Shown here: piece after piece, positions 1 to 6,468 of the stretch
How positions within the stretch are numbered: position 1 is the stretch's first letter
Layout: each line of letters begins with the position of its first letter
DNA from: Magnetospirillum sp.
GTDB lineage: Bacteria > Pseudomonadota > Alphaproteobacteria > Rhodospirillales > Magnetospirillaceae
NCBI GenBank assembly: GCA_020217035.1
Contig: JAIWOG010000199.1
Coordinates: 1-10,000, forward strand
Reading direction: 5' to 3'
Length of the DNA stretch: 10,000 nucleotides
Translations under genes and position numbers: made by a program
The notes under the pieces: model-generated
Told to the model about the DNA's origin: nothing
Databases searched by the model: none
The model's input: only the letters and a program-made list of their open reading frames with translations

Positions 1-46
1 CGGGCGTATTGCCCCTCGCCGGGCGCGGCCATCCGGCCGCTTGGCC

Positions 47-63
47 GCCGCCGCAATGGCGGC
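47..63. repeat. GC-rich inverted repeat downstream of the kinase gene
   Basis: GCCGCC (47–52) and GGCGGC (58–63) form a perfect 6-bp stem around a 5-nt loop, about 40 bp past the kinase stop codon. It could fold in the kinase transcript, but no T-run follows it on the minus strand. It is therefore not a convincing intrinsic terminator. The rest of bases 1–102 shows no gene I can support. Confidence 0.3.
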
Positions 64-102
64 TGGATACCGGCCAACGAGTCAGATCATGGGTTGGCCG
101 CC

Positions 103-3045
103 TTATCCCCGACGCCAGCTTTCCTCGCCGTCTGACGGCAGCTCGGTCACCACCCGGTCCGGCGGGAAGGTCATGGTCACCGTGGTTCCCTGGTCGGGGA
201 CCGAGGTCAAGATCATGTCGCCGCCATGGGCCTGAACCAGCGCCTTGGTCAAGGGCAGCCCCAGGCCGGTGCCTTCGTATTTGCGCGACAGCCGGGTATC
301 GGCCTGAACGAAGGGCTCCATCACCCGTTCCAGTTCCTCGACAGACATGCCGATGCCGGTGTCGGACACGCTGATCACCATGCCACGCGGGTCCACCTGG
401 GCCGACACCAACACCTGGCCGCCGTCCTCGGTGAACTTGACGGCGTTGGACAGCACGTTCAACAGGATCTGGCGTATGCGCCGCTCGTCGGCCCGCAGGA
501 ACGGGAAGGAAGGCGGCAATTGCGAGCGCACGACGATGTTGCCGGCCAGGGCGCGCTTTTCCATCATGCGGATGGACGCCTGGATCAACGATGCCACATC
601 GACCAAGCTTTCCGACAAATCCGTCATGCCGGCCTCGGCCTTGGACATGTCCAGGATGTCGTTGATCAACTCCAGCAGATGCATGCCGCTTTCGTGGACG
701 TCGTCCACATAGGACCGATAGGCGACGGGCTGCAAGGGGCCGAAGATCTCGTGCTTCATCAGTTCCGAGAAACCGATGATGGCGTTCAGCGGCGTGCGCA
801 GTTCATGGCTGATATTGGCCAGGAAGGTGGCCTTGGCGCGGTTGCCACGTTCGGCGGCGTCCTTGGCCTCGCGCAGGGTGGCCTCGACCTTCTTGCGGTC
901 GGTGATGTCCGAGAGCGTCAGGATCAGGCCGCCACCCGGCATGGGGGTGGACCGCACCTCGAGCACCAGGCCGTTGGGGCGGGCGTGCTCGAACACCCGG
1001 CGCGGTTCGCGCCGCAGCCGGTCCAGCCGGATCCGCACCTTGGTCATCGAGGCGCCGGACCGGCCGAACTCGCCGTGCACCGCCAGATACAGCAGCAAAC
1101 CTTCCAGGGTCGACATCTCGGTCTCGATGTCGCCTTGGCGCAAGTCCAGCATGGTGCGGGCCTGGCAGTTCAGCGCCACCAGACGTTCCTCGCCGTCGAA
1201 CACCGCGACACCTTGGCCCATGTTGTCGATGATGGCCTGACGCATGTCGGACAGCGCCGCCAGTTCCTGTTCATGGCGCTTCAACGGCGTGATGTCGGCG
1301 GCGGTGCCGCGATAGCCATAGAACTTGCCATCGGCGTCGAAGGCCGGACGACCGGCCATTTCCACGTATTTGATGGCGCCGCTGGCCAGCCGATGGATGA
1401 AGACGAAGCCACGGAACGGGCGGCGGGCGTTGACCAGCCCCTGCTGGACGTCCCAATCGTGGGGATCCTCGCACGATTGGGCCAGATCGCTGAACGGCCG
1501 GCCGATGAAGTAGCCCGGCCCCACTCCCAACACTTGCCGCACCCGGCCCGACACGAAGGTGAAGCGCAGGTCGGTGTCCATTTCCCAGAACCAGTCAGAC
1601 GCCGATTCGGCCAGGTCGCGGAAGCGCTGCTCGCTCTCCACCAGGGCGTCCTCGACCCGCTTCCTATCGGTGATGTCGCGCACCAGCCCGATGAAGGTGG
1701 TCATGCCCCCCTGGTCCATGCGGGTGACCGCCAGTTCCAGGGGAAACACCGTGCCGTCCTTGCGCAGTCCCTTGACTTGGCGGCCGATGTCGATGACCCG
1801 CGCCTGGCCGGTCTCGGCGAAACGCTTCATGTAACCGTCATGTTCGGAATGGAACGGCTCGGGCATCAGCATGTTGACGTTGCGGCCCAGAACTTCGTCG
1901 GCGCCATAGCCGAAGATGCGCTCGGCGGCGGCGTTGAACGACAGGATCGAGGCGGTGTCGTCGATGGTGACGATGCCGTCCACCACCGTGTTCATGATGC
2001 CGCGCAGCCAGGTCAGGCTTTCATGCAGCGAATTCGTCATCTGACGCCGGGCGGTGACGTCGCGCAAGATACGAAGATGGCCGCCGTCGGCGGTGGGATA
2101 GACGTTGATGGAAACCCAGCGGCCGTCGAACAATTCGGCCTCGCAACCCTGCACCGAGGGGGCGGCGTGGTCGGTCAGCTTGGCCGAGCGCACCACCTCG
2201 CATTCCTGGCGTACCACGCCGCGTTCGAACTCGGCGTCCAGGATGTCCTGGAACAGGCGGCCGGGCTTGATGACCTCGGAAACCGGGGCCATGAACTGGC
2301 GGTAAAGGTCGTTGGCGGTGACCAGGCGGTCACGCGGGTCGAAAAGCGCGACGCCGTCCTGGATGCTGGACAACGCGTCCACCAGGCGGGCATGGGAAAG
2401 GTTGGCGCGCTGCCCCTCGCTTTCCGCCAGCGCTTGCTGGCGCATCACCACTTCCAGCAGCAAGGCCAAGGCCATCAGAACCGACAGCACCTGGCCGGCG
2501 AACAACCCCCACACCGCCATGGCGTGGTCGCCGTTCAGAATGGGCGAAACCAACATGACCACGCCCAGGCCGGCGAAGGTCATGGCCGCCAAGGCGTTGG
2601 CCCCCACGTGACCACGGCGCTGGCGCGGCATGCGGAAATACCAGGCCGACAACAGCAACGGGCCGGCGCCCAGCCCGAAAACCGGCAAATCCTGGGGCAA
2701 CAAGCCTTCGGCGCGGCCCAGATGCACTAGCACCGACCACACCACCGCCACCTGCAGCCCCCCCAGCAGCAAGGCGCCGGACACCGAACGGCCGGACAGG
2801 GACAAGGCGCCGCACAGGGCCAGCCCCGCCGACAGGGCATGCGCCACGTCGGCCACGTCGGCCAGGACGGGTGTCCCGCCGCCCAGCAGCAGGGCGCGGC
2901 CCAGGGCTTCCAGCAGGAAGGCCGGCGCCCACCAGCCATATGCCTTGGGGGCATTGGGCAGCGTCCAGCCGTAAAGGGTGGCGGCGGCCAGCACCGCCGC
3001 CCCCATCACCGCTCCCAGCAAAGACGCCTGCAACGTGAAGTCCAT
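103..3045 (-). CDS. Membrane-bound sensor histidine kinase with four PAS domains
   Basis: This is a two-component sensor kinase of 980 residues. Roughly seven hydrophobic segments (about 4–27, 37–55, 59–83, 90–110, 118–136, 149–171, 175–200) form a membrane module I cannot assign to a named family. Four PAS-like domains follow at about 215–330, 345–457, 468–588 and 596–715. Then come a HisKA dimerisation domain with the phosphoacceptor H747 in SHELRTP, and a HATPase_c domain with N-box N863/N867, G1 box DTGIGM (895–900), F-box EPFVQAD and G2 box GTGLGL (925–930). All catalytic motifs are intact. There is no C-terminal receiver, so it should phosphorylate a separate response regulator, and none is adjacent. 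PAS2 resembles the FixL haem PAS, with H402, R408 and R422 at FixL spacing. The ATG start has GGAAGG about 7 nt upstream. It follows apt by 65 bp and may be co-transcribed. The function class is certain; the signal is unknown. Confidence 0.95.
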   Translation of the reverse strand: MDFTLQASLLGAVMGAAVLAAATLYGWTLPNAPKAYGWWAPAFLLEALGRALLLGGGTPVLADVADVAHALSAGLALCGALSLSGRSVSGALLLGGLQVAVVWSVLVHLGRAEGLLPQDLPVFGLGAGPLLLSAWYFRMPRQRRGHVGANALAAMTFAGLGVVMLVSPILNGDHAMAVWGLFAGQVLSVLMALALLLEVVMRQQALAESEGQRANLSHARLVDALSSIQDGVALFDPRDRLVTANDLYRQFMAPVSEVIKPGRLFQDILDAEFERGVVRQECEVVRSAKLTDHAAPSVQGCEAELFDGRWVSINVYPTADGGHLRILRDVTARRQMTNSLHESLTWLRGIMNTVVDGIVTIDDTASILSFNAAAERIFGYGADEVLGRNVNMLMPEPFHSEHDGYMKRFAETGQARVIDIGRQVKGLRKDGTVFPLELAVTRMDQGGMTTFIGLVRDITDRKRVEDALVESEQRFRDLAESASDWFWEMDTDLRFTFVSGRVRQVLGVGPGYFIGRPFSDLAQSCEDPHDWDVQQGLVNARRPFRGFVFIHRLASGAIKYVEMAGRPAFDADGKFYGYRGTAADITPLKRHEQELAALSDMRQAIIDNMGQGVAVFDGEERLVALNCQARTMLDLRQGDIETEMSTLEGLLLYLAVHGEFGRSGASMTKVRIRLDRLRREPRRVFEHARPNGLVLEVRSTPMPGGGLILTLSDITDRKKVEATLREAKDAAERGNRAKATFLANISHELRTPLNAIIGFSELMKHEIFGPLQPVAYRSYVDDVHESGMHLLELINDILDMSKAEAGMTDLSESLVDVASLIQASIRMMEKRALAGNIVVRSQLPPSFPFLRADERRIRQILLNVLSNAVKFTEDGGQVLVSAQVDPRGMVISVSDTGIGMSVEELERVMEPFVQADTRLSRKYEGTGLGLPLTKALVQAHGGDMILTSVPDQGTTVTMTFPPDRVVTELPSDGEESWRRG

Positions 3046-3062
3046 GATCGGAACCTTCCCCA

Positions 3063-3095
3063 GGGCCTGGCCGCCCCCCCCTGACGGTCAGGCCC
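3063..3095. repeat. Nested inverted repeats and C8/G8 tract between apt and the kinase
   Basis: GGGCCTG (3063–3069) pairs perfectly with CAGGCCC (3089–3095). Overlapping its right arm is the hyphenated palindrome CCTGAC-G-GTCAGG (3080–3092). A run of eight C (eight G in the mRNA sense) lies at 3074–3081. These sit in the 65-bp gap after the apt stop and ahead of the kinase start. They could be an mRNA hairpin or a protein-binding site. No T-run follows, so it is not a classic terminator. Confidence 0.35.
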
Positions 3096-3110
3096 GGCAG
3101 ATGCCTTCGG

Positions 3111-3635
3111 TCAGTCGTCGTAAGACACCAGGGTCGAACACGGCACGCCCATGTCCGTCAGCCGCTTGCGGCCGGGCAGGAAGTTCAGCTCGATGATCGC
3201 GGCGGCTCCGGTGACCTCGGCGCCGATCTTGCGCAACAGCTCGACTCCGGCGCACATGGTGCCGCCCGTGGCCAGCAAGTCGTCCAAGATGACCACCCGT
3301 TGCCCCTTCTCGATGGCGTCTTCCTGAATCTCGATGGTGTCGGTGCCGTATTCCAAGGCGTATTCGTGGCGGATGGTCTTGCCCGGCAGCTTGCCCTTCT
3401 TGCGCAGCATGACGAAACCGCAGCCCAACTTCAGCGCCAGCGGCGCGGCGACCAGGAAGCCGCGTGACTCGACGCCGGCCAGGATGTCGGGCTGGAACTT
3501 GCGCACGTCGTTGGCCAGGCGGCCCATGGCCACCGACCAGGCGTCGGCGTGGGCCAGCAGGGTCGAGATGTCATAGAACAGAATCCCCGGCTTGGGGAAA
3601 TCGGGTATGCCGCGAATATGGTCCTTGATGTTCAT
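3111..3635 (-). CDS. apt: Adenine phosphoribosyltransferase
   Basis: This cytoplasmic purine-salvage enzyme makes AMP and pyrophosphate from adenine and PRPP. The 174-residue product has the normal family length and start ([18 protein letters not shown]). Visible motifs are ESRGF (56–60), the flexible-loop RKKGKLPG (78–85), the EYALEYGTD segment (91–99) and the PRPP-binding loop [13 protein letters not shown] (114–126), whose two Asp and TGGT are canonical. I chose the ATG at 3635 because AGGGGG lies 9 nt upstream. The open frame reaches 3683, but those 16 extra residues have no family counterpart and would begin upstream of the ribosome-binding site. It lies 60 bp after the glycosyltransferase gene, with a candidate promoter in that gap, and 65 bp before the kinase. 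Confidence 0.97.
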   Translation of the reverse strand: MNIKDHIRGIPDFPKPGILFYDISTLLAHADAWSVAMGRLANDVRKFQPDILAGVESRGFLVAAPLALKLGCGFVMLRKKGKLPGKTIRHEYALEYGTDTIEIQEDAIEKGQRVVILDDLLATGGTMCAGVELLRKIGAEVTGAAAIIELNFLPGRKRLTDMGVPCSTLVSYDD

Positions 3636-3670
3636 GACAGGAAACCCCCTGGTTCTATTAGGTGAATGGA

Positions 3671-3699
3671 AAAGTAACCCCAACCGGACGCGGGGTCAA
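3671..3699 (-). promoter_or_regulatory. Candidate sigma70-like promoter for apt
   Basis: Reading the minus strand, TTGACC (3699–3694, overlapping the glycosyltransferase stop) and TACTTT (3676–3671) are separated by exactly 17 bp. Transcription would begin near 3664, about 29 nt before the apt ATG and ahead of its AGGGGG ribosome-binding site. The -35 element is strong and the -10 weak. In the same bases, ACCCC and GGGGT can pair over a 10-nt loop ahead of TTACTTTT, so the site could instead be a weak terminator of the upstream operon. Confidence 0.35.
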
Positions 3700-4682
3700 A
3701 GCGGCAACATGGCTGCCAAATCGGCCCTAACCGCTGCAACCGGGATCAGGTCCATGGATTGGCCCCCGAAGGACCGGGCCTCGATCACCCGCCCCAAGCG
3801 GGTGGCGGGGGCGAACTTGGCGGCCGGTGTCGGCCCGAACAACGACAACAGCGCGATGTCGGCCGCCGCCAGCATGTGGCCGGTGCCCGAATCGTTGGCC
3901 AGGGCCGCGCTCATGCGTTGGGCCAGGGCGATGGTCAGCATGGGGGTGACGGCGACGGCGCATTCCTGCAACGGCAGACGAGCCGACGGAACCGCCGCCT
4001 GGATGGTCGCCATCCAATCGGCCTCGTTGGGACCCAACAAGAACACCGGCACCCTGCCGGTCTGGGCCATGTCCAGGGCGACGGCGCAATAGCGCTCCAG
4101 CGGCCAGCATTTGTGGCGCCCGCCGGCCCCGGGGGCGAAGCCGACGTAAACCGGCCCGTCGGGCAGCAGCCGTTCCGCTTCGGCCTGGATGGCCTTGTCG
4201 ATGACCAGGGGGGCGCCGCCCGACACCTCGCGGCCCGAGGCCAGTTCCACCAGGTCCAACAATTGCGCCGCCATGGCGGTGGGGCGCCGATAGGTCTTGC
4301 CCGGCCGCCGCGACGACAAAGCGAAGCCGGCCGTGGCGGAAACAAAAGCGCCGTGGCCGATGCGCCGCAGGATCAGGGTGGTCAGCAAGCGGCGCTGGGT
4401 GTCAATGATCAAGTCGAAACGACGTCCGGACAATGGTGGCTTCCCCACCAGTTCCGCCGCCTTGCTGCCGATTTGGGCGTCGTCCAGCACCTCGTCCACC
4501 AGCCCGGCGACCAGCGGAGCCAACACCCCGGCATAGACGCTGTGCCCCTTGCCCGCCATCCAGGTGACGCGGGCGGCGGGAAACGCTGCCCGCAGGGCGC
4601 GGACGAAAGGCAGCTTCATCAGCCCGTCGCCGACGGCGTCGAGACCGACATAGACCAAGATGGAGGACGGGGAAGTAATCAC
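3696..4682 (-). CDS. Glycosyltransferase family 9 (ADP-heptose:LPS heptosyltransferase type)
   Basis: The 328-residue protein has the two-Rossmann (GT-B) pattern of family 9, whose known members add ADP-heptose to the lipopolysaccharide core at the inner membrane. The N-terminal GLDAVGDGLMKLP (13–25) matches the family's GD-containing loop, with D19 at the usual catalytic Asp position. The C-terminal half has FAPGAGGRHKCWPLERY (182–198) and ANDSGTGHM (262–270), followed by FGPT (282–285), the nucleotide-sugar binding signature. No signal peptide is seen. The start is GTG at 4682, and GTGA is shared with the gmk stop codon, so translation is probably coupled to gmk. The actual acceptor and donor sugar cannot be read from sequence. 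The family is confident, the specific role (core heptose, O-chain or other envelope glycan) is not. Confidence 0.9.
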   Translation of the reverse strand: MITSPSSILVYVGLDAVGDGLMKLPFVRALRAAFPAARVTWMAGKGHSVYAGVLAPLVAGLVDEVLDDAQIGSKAAELVGKPPLSGRRFDLIIDTQRRLLTTLILRRIGHGAFVSATAGFALSSRRPGKTYRRPTAMAAQLLDLVELASGREVSGGAPLVIDKAIQAEAERLLPDGPVYVGFAPGAGGRHKCWPLERYCAVALDMAQTGRVPVFLLGPNEADWMATIQAAVPSARLPLQECAVAVTPMLTIALAQRMSAALANDSGTGHMLAAADIALLSLFGPTPAAKFAPATRLGRVIEARSFGGQSMDLIPVAAVRADLAAMLPL

Positions 4683-5329
4683 TGCCCCCTGAGCCCGTTG
4701 ACGAAGGCCGCCATGCCCACCTGGCGGTCGCGCTTCAGGCGTTCGGCATCCAAGATGGCCTGGACGCGGCCGATGGAGCGGTCGACCTCGGCGTTCAGCA
4801 GGATGTAGTCGTACTCGAACCAGTGGCTCATCTCGTCGCCGGCCTTGGCCATACGCTTGGCCACCACCTCGGCGCTGTCCTGGGCGCGGCTGTGCAGGCG
4901 GCGTTCCAACTCGGCCAGGCTGGGCGGCAGGATGAACACGGTGACCAGATCGGCCCGCGCGTTCTGGCCCAGTTGCTGGGTGCCCTGCCAGTCGATGTCG
5001 AAAAGCACGTCGCGGCCGCTGGCCAGGGCGTCTTCCACCGGCTGCTTGGGCGTGCCGTAATAATTGTCGAACACCTTGGCATGTTCCAGGAACTGGCCGG
5101 CGGCCACCATCTGCTGGAATCTCTCCACCGAGACGAAATGGTAATCCTTGCCGTCCACCTCACCCGGACGCGGCGGACGGGTGGTGGCCGACACCGACAT
5201 CGCGATGTCGGGATCGCGTTCCAACAGGGCGCGGGCGATGGTGCTTTTGCCGGCCCCCGACGGCGAGGACAGCACCAGCATCAGGCCGCGACGCTGGACA
5301 GTGGGCAAGTTGGCGGGCGGGTTGCTCAT
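4679..5329 (-). CDS. gmk: Guanylate kinase
   Basis: This cytoplasmic enzyme phosphorylates GMP to GDP with ATP and is usually essential. The 216-residue product shows the P-loop SPSGAGKST (22–30) and the GMP-binding segment SATTRPPRPGEVDGKDY (47–63). It also has the YGTPK motif (91–95), DIDWQGTQQL (111–120) and a lid region near RRLHSRAQDS (143–152). All match canonical Gmk, and length is normal apart from a short N-terminal tail of about 14 residues. The ATG at 5329 lies 13 nt after the yicC stop, and only a weak GGGA about 9 nt upstream could serve as ribosome-binding site. The yicC–gmk order is common in alphaproteobacteria. The stop codon overlaps the GTG of the glycosyltransferase by 4 nt. 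Confidence 0.98.
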   Translation of the reverse strand: MSNPPANLPTVQRRGLMLVLSSPSGAGKSTIARALLERDPDIAMSVSATTRPPRPGEVDGKDYHFVSVERFQQMVAAGQFLEHAKVFDNYYGTPKQPVEDALASGRDVLFDIDWQGTQQLGQNARADLVTVFILPPSLAELERRLHSRAQDSAEVVAKRMAKAGDEMSHWFEYDYILLNAEVDRSIGRVQAILDAERLKRDRQVGMAAFVNGLRGQ

Positions 5330-5342
5330 CTGGCACGTTTCC

Positions 5343-6239
5343 CTATTCGATGTTCTGCACTTGCTCGCGGAACTGGTCGATCACCGCCTTCAGGTCCAGG
5401 CCGATGCGCGTCAGTTCCACGTCCGCGGACTTGGAACACAAGGTGTTGGCCTCGCGGTTGAATTCCTGGGACAGGAAGTCAAGCTTGCGTCCCACCGCGC
5501 CCCCTTGGGCGATCAGGTCGCGGGCGGCGGCCACATGGGCCCGCAGGCGATCCAGTTCCTCGCGCACGTCGGCCTTGACGGCGATCAGCGCCACTTCCTG
5601 GGCGATGCGATCCTCGGCAAGGCTGGGCGCCGCTTCCAGCACCGCCGCCACCTGCTGACGCAGCCGTTCACGCAAGGCTTCGGGACGCAGGGCGGCGGTG
5701 CCGCCGGCGCGTTCCGCCAGAACCTCGATTTCGTCCAATTGCGACGACAGCACCGCCTGGATGCGTTCACCCTCGCTCAGTCGCATGGCGGCCAGGGAGC
5801 GCAGCACCTTGTCCAGGTCGGACTTGATGGCGACCTCGCGGGCGGTGTGGACCTCCTCGGTCTCGGCCTCGTCAGCGTTGCCGGCTTCCAGAACGCCCTT
5901 GACCGCCAGCAAACCGTCCCAGCGGGCTGGGGCGATGTTCTGGTGCGCCGGCCCCAGTTCGTCCACCAGGGCGACAAGTTCGGCCAGGAATTCCTTGTTG
6001 ACGCGCAAGCCCGGCCCCTGGGCGTTGGCGGTCAGGGTCAAGGACAATTGCAGGTTTCCGCGCTTGAGGATACGGGCCGCCAGCTCGCGGGCGGCGATCT
6101 CGATCCCATCCATGCCGTGGGGCAGCCGGCAACGCACGTCCAATCCCTTGCCGTTGACGCTTTTCGCTTCCCACAGCCACGTGGTCAGGGCGTCACGGCC
6201 CTCGGCTCGGGCATAGCCGGTCATGCTGGCGATGGACAC
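5343..6239 (-). CDS. yicC: YicC/YloC-family endoribonuclease
   Basis: This is a YicC-family protein of 298 residues, similar in length to the E. coli protein (about 287). The N-terminal SMTGYARAEG, followed by WEAKSVNGKGLDVRCRLPHG, is the YicC_N signature. The C-terminal DFLSQEFNREANTLCSKSAD is the hallmark of the DUF1732 domain. Characterised members (E. coli YicC, Bacillus YloC) are reported as endoribonucleases acting on RNA, so a role in RNA turnover is inferred by homology. I chose the GTG at 6239 because AAGGA lies about 10 nt upstream. ATG 6224 (SMTGY) is an alternative. The frame stays open to 6317, but a promoter-like pair at 6277–6305 would fall inside that extension. This is the first gene of the leftward block, 13 bp before gmk. 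Confidence 0.93.
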   Translation of the reverse strand: MSIASMTGYARAEGRDALTTWLWEAKSVNGKGLDVRCRLPHGMDGIEIAARELAARILKRGNLQLSLTLTANAQGPGLRVNKEFLAELVALVDELGPAHQNIAPARWDGLLAVKGVLEAGNADEAETEEVHTAREVAIKSDLDKVLRSLAAMRLSEGERIQAVLSSQLDEIEVLAERAGGTAALRPEALRERLRQQVAAVLEAAPSLAEDRIAQEVALIAVKADVREELDRLRAHVAAARDLIAQGGAVGRKLDFLSQEFNREANTLCSKSADVELTRIGLDLKAVIDQFREQVQNIE

Positions 6240-6276
6240 GGAATGGGGTTCCTTTCGGTCAAGCGGCAAGGCCACG

Positions 6277-6305
6277 GTTATAGCCTTGCAAGGGCGCGGC
6301 AACAA
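6277..6305 (-). promoter_or_regulatory. Candidate promoter for the yicC–gmk operon
   Basis: On the minus strand TTGTTG (6305–6300) and TATAAC (6282–6277) are spaced by 17 bp. The start of transcription would be near 6270, about 31 nt before the GTG chosen for yicC. The -10 matches the consensus at five of six positions; the -35 is only half matched. Confidence 0.45.
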
Positions 6306-6309
6306 CCCG

Positions 6310-6356
6310 TTCCCCACCTAACCTTTAGGGACGATTTTGCGCCTTAAGTTGGGGAA
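6310..6356. repeat. Inverted repeats in the divergent intergenic region
   Basis: TTCCCCA (6310–6316) and TGGGGAA (6350–6356) are a perfect 7-bp inverted pair 33 nt apart. Inside them lies CCTAA-CCT-TTAGG (6317–6329). This part of the 229-bp spacer between yicC and the pseudo-receiver gene is clearly more A+T-rich than the coding sequence around it. It plausibly holds control sites for one or both directions. No known operator was recognised. Confidence 0.3.
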
Positions 6357-6413
6357 GAAAAATCTTTGAGAGGACAACCCACCGTCTTGTTGATCATGTT
6401 TGCCGTTTTCAAT

Positions 6414-6454
6414 ACCTATGGGGGCGTGCAACGCATCTTTCTATAACCATAGGT
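6414..6454. promoter_or_regulatory. 8-bp inverted repeat upstream of the pseudo-receiver gene
   Basis: ACCTATGG (6414–6421) and CCATAGGT (6447–6454) are perfect inverted copies with 25 nt between them and 33 bp between centres, about three helical turns. Nested inside is GCGT-GCA-ACGC (6424–6434). A TATAAC hexamer (6442–6447) abuts the right arm, but no good -35 lies at the proper distance. The second arm ends 14 nt before the ATG at 6469. It could be a dimer-binding operator or an mRNA leader hairpin. Confidence 0.4.
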
Positions 6455-6468
6455 TTAAACCCTCCTGC

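Noticed and set aside
47..63. GC hairpin as an intrinsic terminator of the kinase gene
   Set aside because: There is no T-run after the stem on the minus strand, so it is kept only as an inverted repeat.
226..2730. 834-codon open frame on the plus strand opposite the histidine kinase
   Set aside because: Its translation is rich in H, Q, G and A with no domain, and it lies wholly antisense to a protein with intact kinase motifs. It is a G+C-driven shadow frame.
3759..4808. 349-codon plus-strand open frame opposite the glycosyltransferase
   Set aside because: It is antisense to a recognised family-9 protein, has low-complexity composition and no family resemblance.
6240..6317. Longer yicC start at 6317
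   Set aside because: The extra 26 residues have no YicC-family counterpart, contain a promoter-like pair, and precede a better ribosome-binding site at the 6239 GTG.
5148..6347. 399-codon plus-strand open frame opposite yicC
   Set aside because: It is the antisense shadow of yicC and the start of gmk, with no recognisable domain.
6366..6394. TTGAGA / GTTGAT as a promoter for the pseudo-receiver gene
   Set aside because: The -35 is good and the spacing is 17 bp, but the -10 matches only three of six bases and the leader would be about 70 nt. This is too weak to list as a feature.
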